Shown one piece after another: positions 32,034-42,599 of a stretch of 64,000 nucleotides of DNA. Every line of letters starts with the position of its first letter. The stretch's first letter is position 1. The notes beneath the pieces were generated by a model. It did not search any database. It had not been told where the DNA came from and saw only the letters and a program-made list of their open reading frames with translations. The DNA is from Bremia lactucae. Lineage: Eukaryota; Oomycota; Peronosporomycetes; Peronosporales; Peronosporaceae. The stretch spans positions 646,189 to 710,188 of the forward strand of contig NC_090611.1 in the NCBI RefSeq assembly GCF_004359215.1, given 5' to 3'. The translations under genes were made by a program, and so were the position numbers.

Positions 32034-33649
32034 TCATACACGAGAGTGTAGGGGCTGTACTGGCTTGTCTGCAAACCACTCGTGTAGTAAAGCATTTTGT
32101 GCTGTAAGACGGCGAGATGGGTCTTTCATTAGCAAGCCGCGAAGCAAGGACTTTCCAGCGAGAGACACGTTTTTCCAGGCTAAATCCGACTCGAGGTTAA
32201 TTTTAGCAAGTAAAGTCTTTTGAATGACCTCGCTCTTCCCTTTGCCGTAAAAAGGAAGTTCTCCGCGTAGAAGCAAATACAAAATGACTCCAAGAGACCA
32301 GAGATCGGCTTCACGACCATACCCTTCAAGTGTAAGCACCTCAGGAGCCACGTAATTGAGCGTTCCGCATGGCATTTTCATGAGTTCTTCCGGGTGCACT
32401 AGTTTTGACAAACCAAAGTCGGCGATTGTGACATCTGTCAATGCCTCACCGCACAAGATATTTTCTGGCTTGAGATCTCTGTGAACGATGCCCAATCGGT
32501 GCAAGTACTTGACGCTTTCAAAAAGGGGGCGCATGACAAGCCGAGCTTCGGCTTCTGTGTATCTCGATCGGCTCACAATGCGATTAAATAACTCTCCACC
32601 TGACACGAGATCCGTGACGATGTGAATGTATTGACGATCCTCAAACACGTCGTGTAGACGGATAATGTTCGGATGGTGAACAAGCTTAAGGACGGCAATC
32701 TCGGTGCGCAAAAGTTCCTTCTCTGGGGGCCGCAACTTGCTCTTGTCGATAATTTTAACCGCCGTTATGATCCCAGTGCGCTTATGAATGGCTTCGCACA
32801 CTCTGGAAAACTTTCCACGGCCGAGCTGCTGGCCGACAGTGTAAACTTCGTCAATTGAAACTTTATCAGTGGCCTGACGAAGTGCCGCTGCCCACCGTTT
32901 CTGAGTTTCAAAAGAGCGAGCAAATATTGTGCGCTTCTCACGTGAGCAACCAGGCTCTGCCAAAATGTCGATCCCATAATATTGCACTCCATTCTCAATA
33001 ATCTTGTACTGCACGTCCTGCACTTCAACATAGCAATCGCTTAAGAATGCCACGCCGCGAGGTGCTGTGTCATCCGAAGTGCTATGACACCAGAAAAAAA
33101 GTATGATTACGAGTTCAGCACATCACCTCGATTTGTTGGCATGATAGACGTACACGTAATTATAAAGAAAGTTGCCTTGCAACACATAGTATCGTTTTGT
33201 CATTTTACGTAGACGTTTACCGCGCTTCCACAAGACTCCGGAAATATTAGAACAATTGTCAAATAAAGACGCCTCTGTCATATCGTCCAATAGTTGAGAA
33301 AATTTGGGGCTTTCATTAGAGCCCGTATAGGAGCAAATTTTCGCACCAAGCCCCGAAGCCCCTGTGGACTTTGAGAGCAGGCGATCCGCTTTTGCTAGGA
33401 CGGCATCAATTTCAGACGCCAGACTATCAATTTTGCATGTGTATTTCGCTTCTTGCAATAAGGTACGTGTCTTTTCCAGATATTTGCGTCTTGAAGTATC
33501 CGAAGAGGAAAAAGCCTTTGCAGATATTTGACTGTTGGACACTCACAAACGCAAAATCAAGAATGGTAATATATACAAAGGAAAACCCTATTTAACGTAC
33601 TTGATGCATAAATTAGTATTCGAGCGGGTTTTCTTCTGCATATCGTCAT
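32034..33649 (-). CDS. PH-domain CAMK-type serine/threonine kinase, three exons
   Basis: A PH domain that could bind phosphoinositides is followed by a complete CAMK-type kinase. Proposed exons are 33,649-33,601, 33,541-33,154 and 33,081-32,034, giving 494 residues. The 72-bp intron (GTACGT...CATAG) restores the PH domain (ISGVLWKRGKRLRKMTKRYY ... SDCYVEVQD ... KRWAAALRQA). The kinase has GRGKFSRV, the VAIK-equivalent AVKIIDKS, HRDLKPEN, ADFGLSK, GTLNYVAPEV and DLWSLGVILY. A Ser-rich coiled N-terminus precedes the PH domain. No calmodulin-binding tail or EF-hands follow the kinase. The first exon is less sure: it begins MTICRRKPARIL and its 3' splice site is GTGAG. An EF-hand gene ends 61 bp upstream. 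Confidence 0.88.
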
Positions 33650-33710
33650 GGGCTTTGACCAACGGACTTCGAAGCTGTAATTTTGACCTTTGACAACAAA
33701 ATTAATGTGA

Positions 33711-34598
33711 TTAGCTATCAGTTGCTACGTATTCCTTTACGGGAGTACCCGTTAATTGGCGAGACAGAAGTAACGATACATCCGTGTGAATTTGAGCCTC
33801 CATCTCTCGTTGCCTGATCTTCAATCGGCAAAGCACTCATGAGAAACTGCGACCATTTATAAATAAGCATCGAAGCAAAGGTTCAACAATGAGTCACGTA
33901 CATCCGTAACCCCGGGAGTGGTCTCACACCAACGACAAAATTGCTCAAAAGTAAGGCGAGCATTTGAAGTATATGTGGATCGAAATGCCAAGTCAACCAA
34001 AGCCTCAATTTCCTTCATCTACAAACGTTCCAAGTACCAATTAGCTTCACTTTAGTAATGAGGGCATCGAACGAACAGCTATGCCAGGGGTAGCTATTTC
34101 AGGCAAACAGATAACATCTTCGTCATCCATCTTGGACTTAAATAGCTGCAATGCTGAGTAAGGGAACTGATGCAGCATTGTCATGAGTTCGTCACGTGAA
34201 ATGGAGTTTGCCCTATACCAAATTACAACATATTAGACGAGCGAACATCAGAAACGAAACACGTCCTACTCGCTGAGATCGTAGATGTCGAAAATGAACT
34301 TCATTTTCTCCTTTTGTGAACCTCGAAAGAGAATCGCCAGACCGTAGACAAAGTTGTTGTAGTGAATGAAGCCGGAGTTGTCTTTGTCAATTACCTGAAA
34401 CAAACGCTCGCCAAGCAAGCCACGCATTGGAAAACATTTGAGAAAGGTAACCTTATCGACTCCGTGTCCGCTTTTGCCTTTGGCCAGACCCTTGAATGTT
34501 TTGCGTAAAAGTTTTATTTCTTCATCATCAAACCGCTGCAACGCTTTGCGTTCCTCTAACGACAAGCGACAACCCGACGACAAAGGTGAATTGCCCAT
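33711..34598 (-). CDS. N-myristoylatable EF-hand calcium sensor, four exons
   Basis: MGNSPLSSG at the N-terminus fits an N-myristoylation signal. Proposed exons are 34,598-34,270, 34,212-34,077, 34,018-33,902 and 33,818-33,711, giving 229 residues. Introns are 57, 58 and 83 bp. The first starts GTAGGA and the third GTACGT; the second uses a weaker GTTCGT and is the least sure. One canonical EF-hand loop is DKDNSGFIHYNNF. A second, ANSISRDEL preceded by DIYDLSE, lacks standard ligands. FRSTYTSNARLTFEQFCRWC resembles a further degenerate hand. It looks like a calcineurin B-like or neuronal-calcium-sensor-like protein, and a role with the adjacent kinase is an inference from position. Confidence 0.78.
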
Positions 34599-34945
34599 AA
34601 GTTAACTACTTGGGTCGAATCCGCCTGTCTGGTGCGAATTAGATTATAATGTAAAGAGCGAAACAGGCAATTTAGTAAAGCGTGTGGCCGTTCAAACAAA
34701 CATCAGTCTGAAGCATTTTGAAAGTTTCAAGATAAATCCTACTTGTCAACGAACATCTCGTGCAAAGATAGAACGATGATAAAATGACGTTTTTCGGTTC
34801 TCATTTACCGTGTCTCCAAAGGAACAGTTTGCTTCTATGTTTAAGAAAAAAAATACATTATGATTCATGACTGAAAGCTTTGCAATTTATAGTCAAAATT
34901 ACATTAAGTCAAAAATTATTTTCATTAATTGAGCATCCTCCAGCC
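34599..34945. other. Intergenic spacer
   Basis: AT-rich; no feature recognised. Confidence 0.4.
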
Positions 34946-35785
34946 TTACGCACCGATAAGAGTGTCATCCGTGGCTTGACTGACAGGTGCTGATGCTGCG
35001 ACGCTAGATTCCATAATAATCATCTCCTCTGCTGATAGATTAACCTGCACATCAAGTTCGGGTGCCCGAAGAACAATTGCGAGCTCCGTGTTTTCCTGCT
35101 GGCTGACGATACCGGCAACCTCGCGTCCGTCATCGTTCATGTTTGCGTGGTTTATTTCGGTAGCGACCCCATCTTGCGGTGTTGAGTGGACCTGCACACC
35201 AGCATCAGGTGCCGGTGAAACAGCTGCAAGCTCATTGTCTTCTTTCTGAGTCACACCAACTTCATCTTCGTGATCTTTATCCTCCGCGGCACCGTGATCT
35301 ATAACGTCATCAAGACCAACTGCTGGAGATGAATGTGCTGTTGATTTATCTTTCTCATTGCATGGTGAAAAATCGAGAACTCTGGCGCCGTTCACTGTTT
35401 GTTTACTCTTTTTGGTTGGAGTGTCGCAGAGATAAAGTGAGCGGTCTCCCCTCGTCTCGGCACTTCGAAGCATACGAGGTCGTAGCTCAATGACCCTGCG
35501 AAGCATTGTAAGGTCACCATGGTACCATAACTTTGTCCGGATCCGTTCAATAATTGCGTCAGGATGAAAGAAAGCTACCTCGGATTCGAGGCGAACGCAT
35601 TCTTCTTCTTTTTCAGTCAACTTTTTTTCAAGCTTGCTTACCTCATCGCGAAGCTCACTGATCTCCATTCGTAGTATCGCGTCACTCGCCACTAAAACTG
35701 TAGTTAGCTCATTGATTGTTTCCGATACAAATTTAGGAGACTCGGAAATCTCTAAAGCCTTGCGCTTGCGGTCTCTGTGCTCCAT
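34946..35785 (-). CDS. Coiled-coil protein of unknown function
   Basis: The frame from ATG 35,785 gives 279 residues; the frame is open upstream only to a TTG. Residues about 25-75 form a charged heptad coiled coil (RMEISELRDEVSKLEKKLTE then KEEECVRLESEV). A conserved-looking patch, DAIIERIRTKLWYHGDLTML, follows. The C-terminal half is acidic and low in structure and contains an imperfect internal repeat of about 50 residues (EDNELAAVSPAPDAGVQV against ENTELAIVLRAPELDVQV). A basic KKSKQ and RKRK suggest possible nuclear location. I do not recognise a family. An oomycete-type initiator lies 23 bp upstream of the start, and an LTR element begins 213 bp upstream. Confidence 0.75.
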   Translation of the reverse strand: MEHRDRKRKALEISESPKFVSETINELTTVLVASDAILRMEISELRDEVSKLEKKLTEKEEECVRLESEVAFFHPDAIIERIRTKLWYHGDLTMLRRVIELRPRMLRSAETRGDRSLYLCDTPTKKSKQTVNGARVLDFSPCNEKDKSTAHSSPAVGLDDVIDHGAAEDKDHEDEVGVTQKEDNELAAVSPAPDAGVQVHSTPQDGVATEINHANMNDDGREVAGIVSQQENTELAIVLRAPELDVQVNLSAEEMIIMESSVAASAPVSQATDDTLIGA

Positions 35786-35807
35786 TGCCAAAACGGAATT
35801 GCCCGTT

Positions 35808-35815
35808 GGAAATGA
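35808..35815 (-). promoter_or_regulatory. Initiator-like motif
   Basis: The minus strand reads TCATTTCC, a good match to the oomycete initiator (YCAYTYY), 23 bp before the ATG of the coiled-coil gene. Confidence 0.35.
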
Positions 35816-35997
35816 TAGTGAGCAAGATACACAATCTAAAACCTTCAAACGCTTCGTCCCATCTTAATTTTTGTGGATAGAGATTTGTTTAATTATACAA
35901 AATTTAAAAGAATTTAACAAAATCTTTCGGCTTGTCTTAAAGATACAAGGTTTGACAACATTAGAGCAATTTCGATAAAGAAGAAACGTATGTATAG

Positions 35998-36440
35998 TGT
36001 AGGCGGGCACGTCTTAATGCGGCCATGCTCTACTTAAGCACACACCCTAGCATAGCGAGAAAGCGGTGAGACCGTCTTCTCTTGCGTGGAGTAAGGTACC
36101 TTAGCGACCTCACCTAACGCACTAAGTACTCTAGAAATGTGCAGGCGGGCACGTCTTAATGCGGCCACGCTCTACTTATCACACACCCTAGCATAGCGAG
36201 GAAGCGGTGAGACCGTCTTCTCTTGCGTGGAGTAAGGTACCTTAGCGACCTCACCTAACGCACTAAGTACTCTAGAAAAGTGCAGGCGGGCACGTCTTAA
36301 TGCAGCCACGCTCTACTTAGACACACACCCTAGCACAGCGAGGAAGCATTTAAACCAGCTTCTCTTGCGTGTAGTGAGGTAGTTGCGGAGGGCGCCTTAG
36401 CGACCTCACCTAACGCACTAAGTATTCTAGCAAAGTGTCG
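35998..36440. repeat. Tandem triplication in the LTR, period about 141 bp
   Basis: Copies start at 35,998, 36,140 and 36,281 with TGTAGGCGGGCACG or TGCAGGCGGGCACG. Each ends near CACTAAGTACTCTAG. The third copy keeps about 15 extra bases shared with the other LTR, so copies one and two derive from a shortened version. Confidence 0.9.
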
Positions 36441-36836
36441 TCACGGAAGCGGTGATCCGGCTCCTCGCGCGCACTTACTAAGTAGAAGGTAATTTTCAGA
36501 CTGACCTATTTCTAATCGCATTAAATATAGATACCCGTTTTACCAATCAAAATGTCATCTCTGTAGATAACACGATATGTATTGCGAGCGTATCTTTTTT
36601 TCCTAGATACCTCGCGTAAAGGATGACGCTAGCCGTCATCACGAATAATGCTAGGCGTCATCCCTCCTAATGTGAATGCACTATGTGCATTACATACACA
36701 AGGGTTGGTCACAAATGTGAACCACACCCGAGTGCTGGGTCTAATTACTTTATTCATGTTATCAAGCGCCCACTTAAGTACACGAAGTGATCTTAACGAG
36801 ACTTGTGTAACATTAGGGCAACTTTATTTCGTTACA
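35998..36836 (-). repeat. Element C 3' LTR, enlarged
   Basis: This 839-bp LTR ends TGTAGGCGGG (left) and CGTTACA (right). It is about 310 bp longer than the other LTR, mainly because a terminal segment of about 141 bp is present three times. Confidence 0.9.
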
Positions 36837-36852
36837 CCATCCCCCCTTAAAG
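36837..36852 (-). promoter_or_regulatory. Element C polypurine tract
   Basis: The minus strand reads AAGGGGGGATGG immediately before the 3' LTR. Confidence 0.7.
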
Positions 36853-36968
36853 AACAAATTTACATTTTTAAATTCGTCAAAGAGGAGAGAGGAACTGCGA
36901 GCAGCTTTACGCGCCGCTAGTTCACTCAATCAGTCTAGCAACCTGTGTTCACATACACGGCGCCAAAG

Positions 36969-38451
36969 ATGCCACCGAAAAGGGGCCACGTTGGTGGTCG
37001 TCTGCGAAGATGCCCACTCAACCTCGTACTGCCGCGTTAACACGCCGGCAGCGTCTAATACCGTAGTCAAAATGCCGACAGCTTTTGCTGCTGTCGCGTT
37101 AACAGGGCTTAAGGATCCATTCCATTAATAGTAAGGATGTTGATCCGTCGCTCATTGTCGACTACAATGAGTCGACACCGTTGCCGTCACCTCATAGTAG
37201 TGATGCGGACAACGAGCTCATGAGGAAGATGGCGCATTATTGCCCATCCAAACTTCTCTCATGGCTCACAACATGGAGTCGCGAACATTTACGAATGCTG
37301 TCTCCTCGTCTGCACTGGATAGCGCAGCGACTATTAATGAGAGCGCTGCCCATAAAGGCGTAGCCGCTTCTTCGCTGGGCAGAACCACAATGCCTTATGA
37401 TCAAACTATTATACGTAATGGTTCTAACATAGAGAATTCTGAGCCCAAAGCTCCGCCGAAGGCACGTGAAGGTGCTCAGTCGGTGTCACAAGCCAGTCGT
37501 TTTAAACGTGGTTATTTGACGGGTGGCATATCACCGATGCCCCCTCCATCTAAATGGCCTCGTCTAAACGGGCCAAGAGCGTCGCTCCTAGAGCGCGCTC
37601 TTGTAGACGCACATAATTATTATGACGTTTTAAATCATGGAGGGCTCAGGGAAAATCGCTTGGGCGTATTTTCCCGATCCCGGTCGTGTTGCGCTAATAT
37701 GAACGCCAGACCAATACGAGGCGGAATTCCTGCGCCGCATTCATGCGCTTTCCGATGCGATGGAATACTGGTCGCAGCGAATTAACTTCGCCCGCTTGTG
37801 TGTGAAAGAAATCATGGGCGGTACTGTACCGCCTGTTTCTGCTCACAACGCTACTTCTGCTAGTCCATTTGAGACTAGAGAAGAGGCCTCAGTTGGTGCT
37901 CCTTTTCATACGCAGTCACCAAGCCGGACACTTCAATGCGTAGGGTATCGATCCGTACCCAAGAGTCAAAACTCATCGGGTAATCTCTCCATAGGACGAG
38001 GATCTGAGACCCTTGCCTCACGGATCGGTGGGCAAGCAGCCTTCCAACAAGGAAGCGTTGATTCCCACCCGCACCCATTAGTGCAGTGGCGCCCGATAGA
38101 AATGGCGATCTCGCCCACCTACTCACGGCTGTCTTACCTTCGTCCGTTCCGTCACGAGCGTTAAGCACTGCTGAACGACGTATTGCGGATCTCGAGGTTC
38201 AAGTCTTGCGACTGACCTCGGATCTCGTTGATGTCCGAGCGAAGGCTCGTCAGGGTTATGAACGTCTGAAGACTCACTTGGACCTCTTTGAAAGAATAAT
38301 GCTGAGGGATCCGCGTTACTCGCGTGATGTCCTTCGCTCTTTAAGTCCTGCTCGTGGTGGGAGGTATCGGTCCGATAGCTTTTTGCCTTCACCGTTGCCC
38401 TCACCCGAACGCCGCTTGACTAAGAGTCGGCGTCACCATCGGTCTCCTTAG
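36969..38451 (+). pseudogene. Antisense-strand ORF of gypsy element C (aORF)
   Basis: This ORF lies on the strand opposite to gag-pol, between integrase and 3' LTR. It begins ATGCCACCGAAAAGG and ends at 38,451, overlapping the pol end (38,420) tail to tail. The reading includes FKRGYLTGGISPMPPPSKWP, a central TPDQYEAEFLRRIHALSDAM and a C-terminal coiled coil, RIADLEVQVLRLTSDLVDVR, followed by ERLKTHLDLFERI and an Arg/Ser-rich tail. Two or three frame breaks occur, so this copy is damaged. Related sequence occurs in fragments D and in element E. No known domain is recognised; the coiled coil suggests a structural or RNA-binding partner role, which is speculative. Confidence 0.65.
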
Positions 38452-39852
38452 ACGGATGGGGATATGTGACCTCATTTGGGTCTACATACCGTTTCAGACA
38501 ACCCACGTAAAATACAGGGTGCGTCTTTATATATGGGGGAAGGGTGAGCCTATAATTTAGGTCTCCAACCTCTTCGACCACCGTAAATGGCCCAATGAAA
38601 CGCGGCAACAACTTCGTAGTACCTCCAGGTAGTACAGAAATTGCATTCTTAGGAGGGAAAACTTAATAGTACTTTTTCACTTACTAAAGCGTTTACTATT
38701 TTTGCGACCATTTCGGTCCGCATATTCTTTTTGCTTGTCCTGTGCGCTTGCCATTGCGTCACGGACTTTACGTGTGATGGCTAATCGCTCATCCACAAAG
38801 CGTTGAGCCTCGCTCACGCTTTTAGCATCAATCTCGCCTATGATACCGCCGAGAGGTCGGTCTTAGGACGTAATTTATTAACTACTGCTAAACTGGCAGG
38901 GTCATTAGGGCAAGTTTCTGTCGTTTGGATGATACCCTTGCGGGTCATCGTCATGTTGACGAGACTATGTCCCTCTTTCGCACCGAGCATAGTGAGGGAC
39001 CCCCCCAACTAAGACTCAGGCTGCGCACAAACGAGACTGGCGTGCGAGGATGGCGCAGTCCGTTAATATAAAACGGTGTCTCACCCGTACTGGCGTGGAC
39101 ACTGTTATTTATAGCAAACTCCACAAAGGGCAATTGCTTGCTCCACTCTTTAGGAGTTGCAATAGTGCGTAAGACATCCGCCACGACCTGATTGGCACGT
39201 TCTGTTTGGCCATCGGTCTGGGGATGATCTGCGGTCGACATGTGGAGCTTGCTACCTAGCAGCTCGAACACATGTCGCCAAAAACGAGACGTATAACGTG
39301 GATCCCTCCCTTGTAGTCGGTAAATATGATTCAGGAACAAGAGACTGCCTCCTTGCCTGTGATCGATGTCTTACATGATGCTAAATGCACCATTGTGCTC
39401 AGTCTGTCTACAAAGACGACTAGCCCCGTCCGACCCTTATGATCGGGCGGCATGCCATACATGAAGCCCAGACTTATTGACTTCCAACAATCCGTTGGAA
39501 TCGGTAGCGGCTTCAGTTGCGCACTGCTGGACGGTGCAGGCTTAATGCGCTGACACTGTTTGCAAGAGCGACTATAGCTGACCACCCATCTGTATAGGTG
39601 TCGCCACCAAAATCCCTCTGACTTTCGTAAGAATGTCTTTTCACGGCCCAGATACTCATTAAATGGCGCATAATGGAGCTCGTTAAGGATCATCAGCTTG
39701 ATATCTGTGCCATCAGGCACATAGATTCTCAAGGGATCACAAGGTGACAGCTGATGCCATAACAGGCCATCGCTGTACCTAAAGCGATTTAGCTTAGCTT
39801 TCAGGTGCGACGGAAGGGATATCCTTCGTCCGCCAAAGTGATCCAATAGCAA
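38420..39852 (-). pseudogene. Element C integrase
   Basis: The zinc-binding part reads SYSRSCKQCQRIKPAP. The core has ISLGFMYGMPP where an Asp is expected, and GRDPRYTSRFW where SDRDPR is expected, so two catalytic aspartates are lost. HPQTDGQTERANQ keeps the Glu. The C-terminal GPY/F-type module reads RFIGPFTVVEEVGDLNYRL, then HPVFYVGCLKRY. A frame break at about 39,335 and others disrupt it. Confidence 0.88.
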
Positions 39853-40211
39853 GCAACAATGGTCGTCCTGACTGTAGCTCTCTTTTTTTCAGAGGCTATT
39901 CATCTCGTCACGTGGTATGCCTTCATGGCTGCCAACGTGGATGGCTAAAATTGTTCATTAGCACTAGACACACTTTCCTGGTGTCTTGCCTCGAAGTTTA
40001 GCCTGCGCGATAAAGCGTCGGCCAAGACATTCGACTTACCCGGCTTATATTCAAACTTTAAAATTAAATTTAGAGAAGAATATAAGCCATCTTGCCAGTC
40101 TAGGCGAGGAATGCGGTGAGTTTATTGCGGTTCGCAGAGATGCGTGATCCGTATAAACCATAAATGGTGCGGTGTCCAATAGGTGCACATGAAACATGAC
40201 AAGATCATACT

Positions 40212-41404
40212 TTATTGCAAGTAGCTTTTGTCATGCACGGGACAAATTAATTCCGCAGCTTGTAAAAGCCGGAACTGATAAGAGATAACGCGGTCAACGT
40301 CGTCGTCAACCTTCTGCATGATAGCGCTGCCGATTGCAAAATTGCTTGCATCGCAGACGACGCTAAAGGGCTTATCCGCGTCTGACAATACCAAGATTGG
40401 TGCCTCTTCAAGAAATTGCTTTCACTGATGTGAACGCATCTTCTCGTTCTTATAACCAAACCCATGCTGCGTCCTTTCTAAGGTCAGATAATGGTTTAGT
40501 TTTCTCCGCATAATTCTTGCTATACTTATGCAAGTAATTTGCGAGCCCTAGGAAATGGCGCAAATCCTTCACATGCCGTGGGATTGGCCATTCTATACCG
40601 ATTTTACCTTCTCTGGGTCTGCTCGTACAATATGTGTACCCACGATGCAGCCCACCACAGGTATCTCGCGGATCCCTATGACGCACTTTTGCAAGTTGAC
40701 GTACAATTGGACGTCCTTAAAAGTCTGCTACACAGCATCTAGATGACGCTTGTGCGGCTCTATTGCGCTTAGCTGTCCTCGGCCCTACTATGCATAAATA
40801 CATCGTCAAAGTAATGAGGCGCGTAGGCACGGTGCTGATGCATAACGTGAGCCACCACTCGGTTGAATTGCGCTGGTGCGTTTTTTAAACCTTGAGGCAT
40901 CGTAAGCCACTCCGAAAGCATACTGCTTGCGATGCTTACTGCTGTTTTGGCTACATCAGACTCCTCATGAGTACTTGATAGTAGCCATCCTTTAAATTTA
41001 ACGCGGGAAAGATAGTTGACTTTCCCATGGAGTTTATAAATATTTTTTCACGGGATTGGCCTTTGAGCCGGTATGGTCGACGTGTATAGCTTATTGTAAG
41101 CATGAACCACGCGCCATCCACCTGTGGCTTTACGCACACAAAAGGTCGGGCTATTTGATCTCACGCACATGTCCCGCCTTGGCTCGCTTTTCGAAGAACT
41201 CATATATACAATCGACTTGTTTTTTTCGGCAGCGGCCATTGCCTGGTCACACAAAACTTGGTGCCAGATTCGAGGTAGATTCGTGCCCGATGCCCTATCT
41301 GCTCGTAGGCGGATCGGCACTTCATCTGGGAACACATTGCAAGGTTTCCCTAGAACTTCAAAGAACGGACTGTCTCTTAAGGCATCCCAGCCTTGAGCAG
41401 CCAA
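40212..41404 (-). pseudogene. Element C reverse transcriptase and RNase H
   Basis: The RT starts with VLGKPCNVFPDEVP and the conserved FCVRKATGGWRVVHAYNKL, and continues to PAQRPIP and LNLKDGYYQ. RNase H reads FSVVCDASNFAIGSAIM and QAAELICPVHDKSYL. Stops and frame changes separate the blocks. Confidence 0.87.
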
Positions 41405-41829
41405 CCTTTCTTTTTGTTAGTTCTTAGGACGCTCTCGTACATTGTGGACGACGAGCAACAGTCCACCAAGTTCTCCTCTGGAACTGGTGTGACTATTTCG
41501 TGGATCGTTCCTTCCTTTCATTCGGCAAGGAGCAGATCCCACGACATCTTCGGGTGATTTACTATCTCCTCAGCAGATTGAAGGATGTGTCGGAGCACTT
41601 CAACTGAGGATGCCTCCGCAATTTCGTCTTTGACGGCCTCGAACACCTTGTTCGAAGGCCCGTCCTCTTAATAGGAAGTGATCTAAAGGTCACTCGTTTA
41701 GACGCGCCTTTGATCGTCCTAATCTGTCGTGTACTCGTTCTTCGAGTCACCACGACCTTCGAATGGGAAGCGGGTGCCGTTCTTCTCCTGGGTAACGCAC
41801 CCCTTCCAGGCTCTTGGCACTGTGCCAGT

Positions 41830-42170
41830 TCATGCAACGCTTGACTTCCTGTCAGCTTGCTGTCTACTGCCACAGGCTCTCGGCTCTCTGCAGGGGAAAT
41901 GGGCCACATGACTACTTGTCATTGCCCTTTTCACTACGCCAGTCTCCACAAGCTGGTTAAGAATTGGTGACGTTTGACATCCCGTCAACGCACCCTCAAC
42001 TCTGTGTGACACGACATCAGTTGCATACGCCTCTCGCAGGAGCACATCCTTTCCGATGTCCTGCGTAGAGTTCGCAACTGTGCTGTACGCCAGTCTATCC
42101 ATGATTGGTGTTTTGCCAACCATGGCATGGCTAGGATGAGGTCACACGGACTCTCCATACCTAGCACTGT
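41830..42170 (-). pseudogene. Element C protease remnant
   Basis: The minus strand encodes DLILAMPWLAKHQSWIDWR, the C-terminal end of a gypsy protease. The N-terminal active-site region (about 42,330-42,400) is heavily broken. The linker between here and RT is rich in short hairpins. Confidence 0.65.
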
Positions 42171-42599
42171 AAACTTCTCTTTTCAAGAGAAGTCACTAGA
42201 GCTGAAGGCAATTTCTACCTAAACTCCTTCAGATCTAACGAGCGCGCCGTGTGCTAAATGAACGTATGTCTCTTCCCGCTTGCCATCCTGGTAAAGCGAC
42301 TATAACATCGCCGGTCTCTTTTCTGAGCCGCGAGCTTTACAAAATTTTGTGATGCACCCGAATCCACTAGGAGGGTCATTACCTGGTCATAGCCTCGTAC
42401 TTGAGCGCTATAACCCAGCAGGGTTGAGGTCCGAAAGTTTTAGACCTCAGGGATTGTGCTACTCATTTGTTTGACAACGCTGTATTTAGAGGTAGCTTCA
42501 GAGTCCGCGTCAGTAGGGCATCCTGCCCCTACTACGCTCCTGCATTTCCCGACCCCTCAGTGGTCGATGCAGAACTCATGCGTCTCGCACACTGTTCTT

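Noticed and set aside
36000..36440. CRISPR-like repeat array
   Set aside because: The units are 141 bp, contiguous without spacers, and lie in an LTR of a eukaryotic element.
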